NCBI GenBank assembly: GCA_019703815.1 | Contig: AP023052.1 | Coordinates: forward strand, 2,294,001 to 2,358,000 | Reading direction: 5' to 3' | Length of the DNA stretch: 64,000 bases | Source of the DNA: Thaumasiovibrio occultus | Lineage (GTDB): Bacteria; Pseudomonadota; Gammaproteobacteria; Enterobacterales; Vibrionaceae | Shown: piece after piece, positions 56,043 to 64,000 of the stretch | Numbering within the stretch: position 1 is the stretch's first letter | Layout of the letters: each line of letters starts with the position of its first letter | The notes under the pieces: generated by a model | Database searches by the model: none | What the model was told of the DNA's origin: nothing | The model's input: the letters and a program-made list of their open reading frames with translations, nothing else | Program-made: the position numbers and the translations under genes

Positions 56043-56077
56043 ACGTTAACACTGATAAGTAGCGTCTAATGGCGTTG

Positions 56078-56509
56078 TTAGAACATCGTCACTTGGTTCT
56101 GAGGCACTTGGTGTACTTCACCCATGTCTTTCAAACGCTCCATCAAGTCTAAATCGAGCTGCACTTCGGTCACGTAGTTGTCGCCGACCATGTAGCTTTT
56201 CAAGACTTTGGCACCGCGGATCAAACCATCGGTTGACGTGTCGTTGTATTCGGTTTCCAGCGACTGATCCCGCATCGTGGCTTCGGCGCTCACGCGCAAA
56301 CCGTAGACCTGCTCACTCAACTCACGATACGCATCCAATTTCGAAGCGCGCATGGCTCGCACTTGTTTCTCTTCCACCGTATCGCCACGTTGACTGCTGA
56401 TCGAGGCGTAACCCACCGCGTTCAACAGATGTGCGTTGCGCATTTCGCCTATCGGTTGACAAGCCGCAACGACGATCATCGCGACTAACAAACAAATTCG
56501 AGGCAGCAT
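56078..56509 (-). CDS. flgP: Flagellar outer-membrane lipoprotein FlgP
   Basis: FlgP is an outer-membrane lipoprotein that supports motility and the basal disk in Vibrio. The 143 residues have a lipobox with Cys17 (IVVAAC). The family segments AVGYASISSQRGDTVEEKQVRAMRASKLDAYRELSEQVYGLRV and VQLDLDLMERL follow. I chose the ATG at 56509 with GGAG 5 bases upstream. It lies 29 bases after flgO. Confidence 0.93.
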   Translation of the reverse strand: MLPRICLLVAMIVVAACQPIGEMRNAHLLNAVGYASISSQRGDTVEEKQVRAMRASKLDAYRELSEQVYGLRVSAEATMRDQSLETEYNDTSTDGLIRGAKVLKSYMVGDNYVTEVQLDLDLMERLKDMGEVHQVPQNQVTMF

Positions 56510-56538
56510 AGCTTCTCCTTTCGCCCTGAATGCTAAAT

Positions 56539-57186
56539 TCACGGTTTTAAAATAATGTTGGTACGTTCGTGCAGGGTGTCGTCATCACGAATAATGGTGC
56601 CATTTTCAACGCGGATCTTGTTGTTGTTGTCGATATCGCGACCGATACGATCCGCCGGCAAAAAGCCTTGCGCAGAGGCAATCACTACTCGCGAGCGCAT
56701 GCCGATGATCCGCGCGTTGATCATCACCCCGTTACCTTGGCGCATCATGGTGCCCGTCAGGACGTAGTCAATTTGCTGCTCGCCTTGCAGATCTTGCCAA
56801 TCGCGGCTGACCGCAAAATCCCCTTCTGGCGTTACGCGGATAGCGCCGGTGGCTTTGTAGTCCACCACGGTGTAACCCCGTTGCTGCATTTGGTACAAAA
56901 ACGCTTCCGACACCGTGTTGCCCAGCCAGTTGGTTTCATCCATCTGCTGCAAATCAACAAAAGAGGTCACCGCCAACGGCGTGCGCGCCGTTAGGTATTG
57001 ATTAGAGCCCACCAATTGGTTGGCCAGCCCTTCAACAAAGTAATCCATCGTGTGCCTTGGCGTGTCTCGCAGCATAAAAGCACTACCGGTATACGGCTCT
57101 TTACCGTTATAAATCGGTGAAAACGCACATGAGGCAAGCGTTAAAGGCAATAGTAGAGTGCCGACGTGTTTCAAATACTTTTTCAT
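56539..57186 (-). CDS. flgO: Flagellar outer-membrane lipoprotein FlgO
   Basis: FlgO acts with FlgP at the outer membrane around the basal body. The 215 residues have a lipobox with Cys20 (LTLASC) and the FlgO domain (YFVEGLANQLVGSNQYLTARTPLAVTSFVDLQ, DYVLTGTMMRQGNGVMINARII). I chose the ATG at 57186 with GGAG 8 bases upstream. It begins flgOP, divergent from flgT. Confidence 0.93.
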   Translation of the reverse strand: MKKYLKHVGTLLLPLTLASCAFSPIYNGKEPYTGSAFMLRDTPRHTMDYFVEGLANQLVGSNQYLTARTPLAVTSFVDLQQMDETNWLGNTVSEAFLYQMQQRGYTVVDYKATGAIRVTPEGDFAVSRDWQDLQGEQQIDYVLTGTMMRQGNGVMINARIIGMRSRVVIASAQGFLPADRIGRDIDNNNKIRVENGTIIRDDDTLHERTNIILKP

Positions 57187-57286
57187 TGTTACAGCTCCAA
57201 TGCTGAGAGTCGTGAACGAATAGCCAACAATGTGGTGATATGCTGCGTTGCAGCGCATCCCATCGAGGCTCTAGCCCTCGCATTTA

Positions 57287-57302
57287 AGGTACGTTCCTTG
57301 CA
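57287..57302 (+). promoter_or_regulatory. Sigma-54 promoter candidate for flgT
   Basis: AGGTACGTTCCTTGCA has GG-N10-GC spacing and a TTGCA -12 half; the -24 is AGG in place of TGG. The predicted leader to flgT is about 135 bases. The 57187-57448 divergent region shows no comparable site for flgO. Confidence 0.65.
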
Positions 57303-57448
57303 TGTATCTAACTATTACAGATGTCACTTCGCGATTAAGGGTGATAAAACCGTGGCGGAGTCAAAAACTCGTCGCACCCTAGCTGCCCTATGAAGCACCG
57401 CGCTGACATTGAGAAATTAGCAATTTTCGTACCGAAAATGGAATAACG

Positions 57449-58588
57449 ATGAAAAAAGTACTGACTACCTTCGCGATCTTACTCGGATTGACGCCATCTG
57501 CCTTTGCGGCATGGTTTGAAGTCAGCGGGCAAGCGAACATTGTTGAGAGCACGGCGGCAGCGCGTAACCACGCGATTGAAGACGCGGTTTTCCAAGCGAT
57601 CTACTACTCGGGCGCGGATCTGTCAACGTTCCAGTATTTACAACCGCTGCTCACCCAAGAAAAAGATAACTACTTGCTTAGCGGTCACGAAGTGCGTGAA
57701 ATCCAAGTGAGCGCTGAGAACAAGGCCAACGGGATTTACTACATTACGATCCGTGCCGACATCTACCCAACGGCAAAAACTTGCCATCAGGTACAGTACA
57801 AAAAACCGGTGCTGATCAGCGAATTTAGCCTTTCTGTGCCGCAGCAAGCCTCGCTCGGCGCGATCTATCAGCTTGGCGAAGATTTCAGTGAAGTGCTTAA
57901 TCGTCAGTTAAATCGCCAGTCACAGAGCTTTATTTCTCCGCCGGTAACCCGTGTGGCCGTCGATCCGGGCTCACCACAAACCGCGATCATGCTAGCTAAA
58001 GATCATGATGCGCAGTTTCTGATTAGCGGTCAGATCACCGACATCACCGCGACCTTAAACGAGCGCGCGTTTGCGGAAAATCAGACTTACCGTCAGTTTG
58101 CTACCTTCGTGCAAGTGATGGACGCACAAAATGGCGAAGTGGTGTTCCAAAAAGATTATCGCGATCTTGCCGAGTGGCCTTTTGAGCGCACCAGTCAACT
58201 AGATACCCGCTCAGCCCGCTTCTGGCAGTCCAGTTACGGCCAAATGGTACTGCGGATCAGCCGCGACATTATGTTAGATATGGAAAACCAACTGGCTTGC
58301 CGCACCAGCTTGCCAGAGATAGTGAATACTCACCATTCACTATCACAAGTGAATGTGGGTCGTATTCATGGCGTGAACCAAGGCGATCAATTGCAACTGT
58401 GGCACCGCGCGGCCTTTGTTGATCAAAACGGGATCCCACGTAATCGCATGGTACGCTCTAACATTCAGTTGGTGGTCGATCGGGTGTATGAATCGTCGGC
58501 GGAAGTGCGTGCGCTACAGCCAGATTTGGCCCGCAGTATTCAAGTGGGTGATGTGGTAACGCGGATCATTCCTGAAACAGACCGCTAA
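57449..58588 (+). CDS. flgT: H-ring protein FlgT
   Basis: FlgT forms the H-ring that helps hold the sodium-driven stator proteins in Vibrio. The 379 residues have a signal peptide ending SAFA (residue 20), the N-terminal domain (WFEVSGQANIVESTAAARNHAIEDAVFQAIYYSG), a middle domain and a C-terminal domain (RIHGVNQGDQLQLWHRA...VQVGDVVTR-like). Gene order next to flgOP matches Vibrio. Confidence 0.95.
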   Translation: MKKVLTTFAILLGLTPSAFAAWFEVSGQANIVESTAAARNHAIEDAVFQAIYYSGADLSTFQYLQPLLTQEKDNYLLSGHEVREIQVSAENKANGIYYITIRADIYPTAKTCHQVQYKKPVLISEFSLSVPQQASLGAIYQLGEDFSEVLNRQLNRQSQSFISPPVTRVAVDPGSPQTAIMLAKDHDAQFLISGQITDITATLNERAFAENQTYRQFATFVQVMDAQNGEVVFQKDYRDLAEWPFERTSQLDTRSARFWQSSYGQMVLRISRDIMLDMENQLACRTSLPEIVNTHHSLSQVNVGRIHGVNQGDQLQLWHRAAFVDQNGIPRNRMVRSNIQLVVDRVYESSAEVRALQPDLARSIQVGDVVTRIIPETDR

Positions 58589-58696
58589 GAGGGTAAAACC
58601 AGCCTCGCAAAATTGACGCAGAGTGGATTGAATTTGCTTGGTAAATCAGGCCAAGCGTTCAATCCTGTCGTGATTTACGATATCCTTTATCACAAT

Positions 58697-58772
58697 GTTC
58701 TCATAGCTCAACAGGATAGAGCAGCCGCCTCCTAAGCGGCCGATCGGGGTTCGAGTCCCTGTGGGAACGCCA
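58697..58772 (+). tRNA. tRNA-Arg (anticodon CCT)
   Basis: The 76-base cloverleaf folds with a 7-bp acceptor stem (GTTCTCA / TGGGAAC, one T-G pair), a D arm, the anticodon stem GCCGC / GCGGC with loop CTCCTAA (anticodon CCT, reads AGG), a normal TPsiC arm (GGGGTTCGAGTCCCT) and an encoded CCA. The 333-base gap 58589-58921 holds this gene and a hairpin (GCTTGG / CCAAGC near 58638-58658). I see no integration or partial duplicate next to it. Confidence 0.96.
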
Positions 58773-58921
58773 CTTCTTCTCAGCTCGCGACAGCTCTTAT
58801 CAGGCCGCGGAAGCTCTTCTCAAATAACCTCGGTAACTTTCACCGATAAACAGCGCTCCCCATTGGCACTCGACTATCTTTCTCGCCGCTGATACCACGC
58901 CACGGAGTCGCCTTTAACGAA

Positions 58922-59269
58922 TTAGCTATACGGCTTATTGTCAAGCGCTTGAGTCAAACCCTTAATATAACGGTACAGGCAGTAGATCGTCGCAGCGAGA
59001 CCAATCAGAAACCCGATACCTATCACCAACGTGACAAGCGCAATAATGCCGAGGATCACTGAGATCCAAAACGTACTGATTGCGTTAGAAAAATGACTTT
59101 CAAATACCGTTCCCTGTGCGTCACTTCGTTTGATATAGGCAAAAATAACCCCGGCGATTGACAAAAGCCCACCCGAGACAAAGCCGGCTAGCAACAACCC
59201 ATAGGCTATCAACGTGTGATTTTTGAGCTCAATGTCTTTTTTAACCACAACGATTTCCGAATCACTCAT
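58922..59269 (-). CDS. DUF4870-like small membrane protein
   Basis: This 115-residue protein has three membrane helices (about 18-45, 66-88 and 88-103) and the segment AQGTVFESHFSNAISTFWISVI typical of the DUF4870 family. The function is unknown. It stands alone between tRNA-Arg and gltX on the minus strand. Following it up to gltX, 59270-59603 holds no gene that I can support. Confidence 0.75.
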   Translation of the reverse strand: MSDSEIVVVKKDIELKNHTLIAYGLLLAGFVSGGLLSIAGVIFAYIKRSDAQGTVFESHFSNAISTFWISVILGIIALVTLVIGIGFLIGLAATIYCLYRYIKGLTQALDNKPYS

Positions 59270-59603
59270 CCTTAACTCCTTTTATATTGTCATTTCGACA
59301 ACTTGTCCTATTTCATTCATACATTATTGCGACAATCGCGCTGATAGCAATATTAACACTGCGGCCATGTACAACAAAATCAACGAGATTAATCGCTGGA
59401 TAAATTGTGATTTTTGAGAGAGATACGTCGTTCCCACACATTAATAATATGTTGGCGTGTGGTGATTATTTTATTTCTACCAATATCACCACGTTAAACC
59501 ATATTAATCCAATGACTTAAACCCGATAGCATTGATTTCATTTTTGATGTGTCTAAACTCGATTCAGAACGAGAGCTACCGTTAACAAGAAATTCGAAGC
59601 AAT

Positions 59604-59632
59604 AAAAAACCCTGCACCGAAATGCAGGGTTT
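59604..59632 (-). terminator. Rho-independent terminator of gltX
   Basis: A 10-bp stem (AAACCCTGCA / TGCAGGGTTT, 59607-59616 and 59623-59632) with a six-base loop is followed by a T run on the minus strand, 25 bases after the gltX stop. Confidence 0.92.
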
Positions 59633-59656
59633 GTAGTCGTTTACTTTGCGTAGTGA

Positions 59657-61081
59657 TTAGGCGTTCGCTTCACGCTCAGCGATGAAATCAAGCGCTTGGC
59701 CGATACGCGCAACAACGCGATCTTTGCCGATCAGCATCATCACTGCATCAACCGACGGTGATTGGCCTTGGCCTGTTACCGCAACGCGCAGTGGCATACC
59801 CACTTTGCCCATACCTAGCTCAAGCTCAGCACACACATCAGCGATCACTTGGTGTAGCGCTTCCGTGTTCCAGTCAGCAACCGCTTCGACTTTCGCTTTC
59901 GCCAACGCAAGTGCATCTTTCGCTACTGGGCGCAGGTGCTTTTTCGCTGCATCAGCATCAAACGCATCGAAGTCGTGGTAGAAGTAACGAGATTGTGCAG
60001 CAAGCTCAATCAGCGTGTTACAACGCTCACCAACCAACTTAATCACGTCTTTGATATCTGGACCTTGAGTGATGTCGATACCTTGCTGATCAAGATGCCA
60101 TTGTAGGTATTTCGCTACGTAGGCTGGATCTGAGTTTTTAATGTAGTGGTTGTTCAACCAAAGCAGCTTGTCAGTGTTAAACGCTGACGCTGACTTGCTG
60201 ATTGACGTCAGGCTAAAGAACTCGATCATCTCTTCGCGCGAGAAGATCTCTTGGTCGCCATGAGACCAGCCCAGACGCACAAGGTAGTTCAATAGCGCTT
60301 GTGGCAAGTAACCGTCATCACGGTACTGCATTACACTCACCGCACCGTGACGCTTAGACAGTTTTGCACCGTCGTCACCCAGAATCATCGCACAGTGTGC
60401 AAAGGTAGGGACCGGCGCGCCTAGCGCATGGTAGATGTTAATTTGACGTGGGGTGTTGTTGATATGATCTTCACCACGAACAACGTGGGTAATTTCCATA
60501 TCCCAATCGTCCACAACGACACAGAAGTTGTACGTTGGTGCACCGTCAGAGCGACGGATGATCAAATCATCCAGCTCGCTGTTTGAGATCTCAATTCGAC
60601 CGCGAATTTGATCGTCAAATACTACGCTGCCTTCTGTCGGATTGCGGAAACGGATCGCAAAAGGCGCGTCCGCTGTCGCTGCATCGTTAGCGGCTTTGAT
60701 TTTTGGATGGTTAGCATCATAGCGAGGCTTAACACCGGCCGCCATTTGCTCTTCACGTACTTCATCTAGCACTTCTTTTGGACAGTAGCATTTGTACGCT
60801 TTGTCTTGTGCCAGTAGTTCGTCGATCAGTTGGTTATAACGGTCGAAACGCTTAGTCTGGTAGTACGGGCCCTCATCCCAGTTCAGCTCTAGCCATTCCA
60901 TGCCTTCAATAATGGCATCGATCGCTTCTTGGGTTGAGCGTTCCAAATCGGTGTCTTCAATGCGAAGAACAAACTCGCCCCCGCGATTCTTCGCAAAAAG
61001 CCAAGAGTAAAGCGCAGTACGTGCGCCACCAACGTGCAAAAAGCCAGTAGGGCTTGGTGCAAAACGCGTTTTTACCGTCAT
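59657..61081 (-). CDS. gltX: Glutamyl-tRNA synthetase GltX
   Basis: GltX charges tRNA-Glu. The 474 residues are full length for a class I GluRS, with the HIGH-type motif ([22 protein letters not shown]) at residues 6-27 and the KMSKS-type motif [10 protein letters not shown] near residue 241. The anticodon-binding domain ends it. It is a single gene on the minus strand with its own terminator. Confidence 0.98.
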   Translation of the reverse strand: MTVKTRFAPSPTGFLHVGGARTALYSWLFAKNRGGEFVLRIEDTDLERSTQEAIDAIIEGMEWLELNWDEGPYYQTKRFDRYNQLIDELLAQDKAYKCYCPKEVLDEVREEQMAAGVKPRYDANHPKIKAANDAATADAPFAIRFRNPTEGSVVFDDQIRGRIEISNSELDDLIIRRSDGAPTYNFCVVVDDWDMEITHVVRGEDHINNTPRQINIYHALGAPVPTFAHCAMILGDDGAKLSKRHGAVSVMQYRDDGYLPQALLNYLVRLGWSHGDQEIFSREEMIEFFSLTSISKSASAFNTDKLLWLNNHYIKNSDPAYVAKYLQWHLDQQGIDITQGPDIKDVIKLVGERCNTLIELAAQSRYFYHDFDAFDADAAKKHLRPVAKDALALAKAKVEAVADWNTEALHQVIADVCAELELGMGKVGMPLRVAVTGQGQSPSVDAVMMLIGKDRVVARIGQALDFIAEREANA

Positions 61082-61758
61082 AATTTTGCCTTTATGGGTG
61101 GTGTTTTACTTAAGTGGCGATAGTTTAGCACTGATGCCCTACTCTAAAAAGAAAATCTCTGTAATGCCCTGCGCCACAGCTCTAAAAGCACTGCCCTCAC
61201 AACACTCGCGTGTCACCGCCATCAAAGCCAAGTTAGAAGCAATTCATTTAACGTCTGCAAATTAACGAATAGGGAAATAAAACTAGGTGAATATCTAAAT
61301 ATAAAACAGTTCAGTTATTCAACAAACCGATAATCGTAAGTTAATTTTTATTTTCGTTATTTAAAATTAAAACTCCCCTAAAAATCTCAAATTCAACTTA
61401 GTGATTCAGAAAATAGACACCTATCCATTCCGTCTTAAGATCCGAACGCGTATCCACAAGAAAAAGATGTTAGATTCTACCGAAAACAACGAAATTAATC
61501 ATTTTCACAGTTTTAAATTTAGCTAATACATTCAATGTAGTTAGAGAAACCACACTTAATTAAAAGTAAAAAATAAATTTTACCGCCTATTTCGCTTTGA
61601 TCTTTTCCAAATCTTTACATAGACTCATTTAACGGCGATAAGCAACAGATTGAGCAGTCTTAAGCTGATTGGAGTTGAATAGTTTGAGAAGGTGTCTTAT
61701 CTGTTACTGAATTTAAACCGTACAAACGCTGTTTATCATATTAATTCGAGAGGTAAGT

Positions 61759-61953
61759 ATGAAAAGTATTTTAGCTGTTATCACTTTAGCATTTACGTTC
61801 ACACTAGTTGCGCCAACGTTTGCAAGTAATGGTGGTGCAGGCGCATCGTCAGCGATGGGGCCTTGGAAAGGTTGTGAACTCCCTAACGGCAAAATGGATT
61901 ACATGCCTACTTTGGAGTGCGAGCGTCAGTATGGCGAGGTTCAGCCTTACTAG
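61759..61953 (+). CDS. Small secreted two-cysteine peptide, unknown
   Basis: This 64-residue protein starts with a clear signal peptide (cleavage after TFA, residue 22). It leaves a mature peptide of about 42 residues with a Gly/Ala/Ser-rich start and two cysteines (C39, C54) that could form one disulphide. I do not recognise the family. GAGAGG lies 5-9 bases before the ATG. A strong terminator follows at 61974-62008, which supports that it is a real, separate transcript. Function unknown. Confidence 0.6.
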   Translation: MKSILAVITLAFTFTLVAPTFASNGGAGASSAMGPWKGCELPNGKMDYMPTLECERQYGEVQPY

Positions 61954-61973
61954 TCGCGTTGCTCCTCAAACTG

Positions 61974-62008
61974 AAAGGTACCCAAACGGGACGTGTTGGG
62001 TACCTTTT
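61974..62008 (+). terminator. Rho-independent terminator after the small peptide gene
   Basis: A 12-bp perfect stem (AAAGGTACCCAA / TTGGGTACCTTT, 61974-61985 and 61996-62007) with a ten-base loop is followed by T. It serves the plus-strand peptide gene and may also act on the convergent DUF2057 gene, which ends 18 bases away. Confidence 0.9.
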
Positions 62009-62025
62009 CATCAATTCTGATGGGA

Positions 62026-62679
62026 TTAATTCATGTTTTGAACAGCCCACGCCATGAAGGCTTGCTTCTCTTCAACCGACATCTGTAGGAAGATGCCTTG
62101 AAGCTCTTCTGGGGTTAAAGGTACTGTCGCACCGTCTTCTGCCTCGTAAACGACTCTTGGGGCAACAGCAGCAACGACCGGTTGCGCCTGCTCATTTAAA
62201 TGAGAAAACCCATTCATGTTGTTATAGGCGACGAGATCACGATTGTAGTCCGGTAGCATACCTGGCGCGCGTTGCAGCAGTCCTTGATGAAACGCAATAC
62301 TGCTCAGCTCAACACCGTTAACTTTAACGCTTGGTTTGACATCGAACCCATCCACTTCATTAGGTCTGCGGATTTCACGTGACGGTAAGATTTCAACCAC
62401 CGTATTGGTCGCATCAAACGTCAGCACCATAGGGCGCGAATTGAACTTTTCATATTCACTTCCCAGTGGCAATAGTTTAGAAACGCGCACCACCACCTGA
62501 TTTTGGCCATCAGGTAACACAAACTCGTTGTGTCCAGTTAGAGAAAAACCCTGAGATTCACCATTCACAATAAGGGCTTGTAGATCCTTGTGTAATTGCA
62601 GCGTTACTTCAGCACTGGCTGATGCACTCGCCAACAACAAGCTTCCCGCAATCAACGTCTTTACACTTTTCATTTCCAT
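62026..62679 (-). CDS. DUF2057 (YccT-like) periplasmic protein
   Basis: This 217-residue protein has a signal peptide (to about ASASA) and the DUF2057/UPF0319 core (VTLQLHKDLQALIVNGESQGFSLTGHNEFVLPDGQNQVVVRVSKL). The family has no settled function; the Escherichia member YccT affects curli. I chose the ATG at 62679 with AGAG upstream; the ATG two codons later is also possible. It is transcribed apart from the porin, with a terminator between. Confidence 0.78.
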   Translation of the reverse strand: MEMKSVKTLIAGSLLLASASASAEVTLQLHKDLQALIVNGESQGFSLTGHNEFVLPDGQNQVVVRVSKLLPLGSEYEKFNSRPMVLTFDATNTVVEILPSREIRRPNEVDGFDVKPSVKVNGVELSSIAFHQGLLQRAPGMLPDYNRDLVAYNNMNGFSHLNEQAQPVVAAVAPRVVYEAEDGATVPLTPEELQGIFLQMSVEEKQAFMAWAVQNMN

Positions 62680-62809
62680 CACCACTCTCTAACCGATATT
62701 TGCCACGCACAAAGCGCTTTGTTCGCTGCTACGTGTGCGTTCAATTGGCGAGCTGTCACGCTGCCAACACATAGCCTCATGCTAACACTTTGTGTTTACT
62801 GTCGGGAAT

Positions 62810-62839
62810 AAAAAACGAGCCCCTAGAGGCTCGTTTTTT
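62810..62839 (-). terminator. Rho-independent terminator of the porin gene
   Basis: AAAAAACGAGCC / GGCTCGTTTTTT is a 12-bp inverted repeat with a six-base loop, 27 bases after the porin stop, and ends in T on the minus strand. Confidence 0.93.
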
Positions 62840-62865
62840 GCATCAAATCAAATATTTAAACTTGA

Positions 62866-63924
62866 TTAGAAGTAGAACTCAGTACCTAGCATGATACGAG
62901 TACCGTCGTCTTTCTCAGCAGAGCCGTCCATGTCGTAGTTACGCACGTCTAGGTACCATACGTTGCTTGGTAGAGCGTAAAGGATACGACCTGTGATTGC
63001 TGTATCTGAATCATCTGCTTTCGCATTGTCTGACTCATCAGTTGCTGCGTAGCCCGCTTTAACCAACCATTGGTCGTTCAACCAGTAAGCAGCTGTCACA
63101 GAGTAAGCGTTTTGGCTGTTGTCATTAACATCATTGTTCATCATCTTGTAACCTGCGGTAAGAGTAGCCTTACCTAGGAACAAGCTACCACCAACGATGG
63201 TGTAATCAACATCACCATGCTTAGTCACTTCACCTTTTACTGGTTTAGCCAAACCAGTCTCTGTGTCGAATTCAAAGCTATCTTCGGTCTTAGTTTCCCA
63301 GCCACCACGAGTATAGTGACCCGCATGTACACTGAACATGTCAGCTGAGTAAGACGCTGCAACAGACACAGCTGCTGCGTCAGTAGTCTTGTCCATGCCG
63401 CTTAGAGTTGCTTGGAAGTTAAAGCCACCGAAGTTTGCAGAATCAAAACGCAATACGTTGTCAGCACGGTCTTCGTACTTAGCATCGATATCGTTGTGCC
63501 AATCGAATACGTTACCTAAACCTGGGTTAGTGTGTGGCCAGTCTACATAGTTGTATGCAGCAACTAGCTGACGACCGAACTTAACAGTACCAACGCCATC
63601 AAAAGATAGACCTACGAAAGTATCACGTTGACCGTATGCGCCATCTCTGTTGTTTGCGTTACCGGTTTCGATTTGCCATACGAAATCTGGGCCGAAGTTA
63701 TCAAACTCAACAGTACCACGGAAACCCATGCGAGATTCCATATCAACAACTGCAGTAGTTTCTGCGCCGTTCGCTTCTGGGCTCCAAATTTGGTAAGAAC
63801 CAGCTGCTTGACCGTAAACCTGAACTGCTTGACCGTGAAGCTCGATTGCTGCGTTTGCGTTACCTGCTACTGCAGCCATTGCTACTGCTGCACCTAGCAG
63901 CGTACGTGTGAACATTTTTTCCAT
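62866..63924 (-). CDS. OmpU-like outer-membrane porin
   Basis: This 352-residue general porin of the Vibrio OmpU/OmpC type has a signal peptide (cleavage after NANA), then AIELHGQAVQVYG, alternating beta-strand patterns (MESRMGFRGTVEFDNFGPDFVWQIETG; TVKFGRQLVA) and a C-terminal phenylalanine (MLGTEFYF) that the outer-membrane assembly machine recognises. I chose the ATG at 63924 with AGGAG 9 bases upstream; the ATG three codons later is also possible. The exact OmpU orthology is inference, so no symbol is given. Confidence 0.88.
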   Translation of the reverse strand: MEKMFTRTLLGAAVAMAAVAGNANAAIELHGQAVQVYGQAAGSYQIWSPEANGAETTAVVDMESRMGFRGTVEFDNFGPDFVWQIETGNANNRDGAYGQRDTFVGLSFDGVGTVKFGRQLVAAYNYVDWPHTNPGLGNVFDWHNDIDAKYEDRADNVLRFDSANFGGFNFQATLSGMDKTTDAAAVSVAASYSADMFSVHAGHYTRGGWETKTEDSFEFDTETGLAKPVKGEVTKHGDVDYTIVGGSLFLGKATLTAGYKMMNNDVNDNSQNAYSVTAAYWLNDQWLVKAGYAATDESDNAKADDSDTAITGRILYALPSNVWYLDVRNYDMDGSAEKDDGTRIMLGTEFYF

Positions 63925-64000
63925 GGAAATAAACTCCTGAACTAACTCGCTGTTTATAGATTTGCCCCCAGAAAGGTTGGCCGCCAAGGGTGACAAATCT

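Noticed and set aside
58697-58772. tRNA-Arg as a possible integration site for a mobile element
   Set aside because: No partial tRNA copy, integrase or phage gene lies on either side within the window.

Overview
The window is almost entirely a polar-flagellum and chemotaxis gene cluster of a Vibrionaceae-type gammaproteobacterium. The diagnostic points are the FlrA/FlrB/FlrC regulatory cascade, the FlhF/FlhG polar number-and-position pair, the ParC/ParP array-positioning proteins between cheB and cheW, the flaG-fliD-fliT-like-fliS block next to two flagellins, FlgO/FlgP/FlgT, and an OmpU-type porin. Base composition looks near 50% G+C in the genes. Only two flagellin genes sit at this locus, fewer than in most Vibrio, so Salinivibrio or another relative is possible; the genus is inference and cannot be fixed from sequence alone.

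Layout. 1-3029 (+ strand): accessory edge with a DUF6708-like membrane protein, a FliK-like protein and a stand-alone homologue of the FlhB cytoplasmic domain. 3040-16561 (- strand): flhA-flhF-flhG-fliA-cheY-cheZ-cheA-cheB-parC-parP-cheW-DUF2802, read from high to low coordinates. 16999-24430: fliK-L-M-N-O-P-Q-R-flhB. 24686-30649: fliE-F-G-H-I-J. 30739-34803: flrA, then flrB-flrC. 35063-37808: flaG-fliD-fliT-like-fliS. 37906-40737: two flagellins. 41081-44162: flgK-flgL. 44403-48958: flgF-G-H-I-J. 49289-52168: flgB-C-D-E. 52331-54099: cheV-cheR. 54224-55801 (+): flgA, flgM, flgN. 56078-57186 (-): flgO-flgP. 57449-58588 (+): flgT. 58697-64000: housekeeping genes (tRNA-Arg, a DUF4870-like protein, gltX, a small secreted peptide, a DUF2057 protein and an OmpU-like porin).

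Regulation is unusually readable. GG-N10-GC sigma-54 promoters lie before flrB, fliE, fliK, flhA, flgB, flgF, flgK, one flagellin and flgT. Sigma-28 promoters lie before flgM and the second flagellin. This fits the known Vibrio hierarchy: FlrA with sigma-54 drives flrBC, fliA and the basal body; FlrC with sigma-54 drives hook, rod and core flagellin; FliA drives late genes once FlgM is exported.

I did not find a CRISPR array, insertion sequence, prophage or a clearly new multi-gene system. The most interesting items are three copies of a DEFERLLDELHG motif in the CheA linker (likely array-docking sites), a seven-copy degenerate 21-bp tandem array between the flagellin genes, the FliK-like/FlhB-domain pair outside the main export operon, a hairpin in the leader of the sigma-54 flagellin mRNA, and a small secreted two-cysteine peptide.
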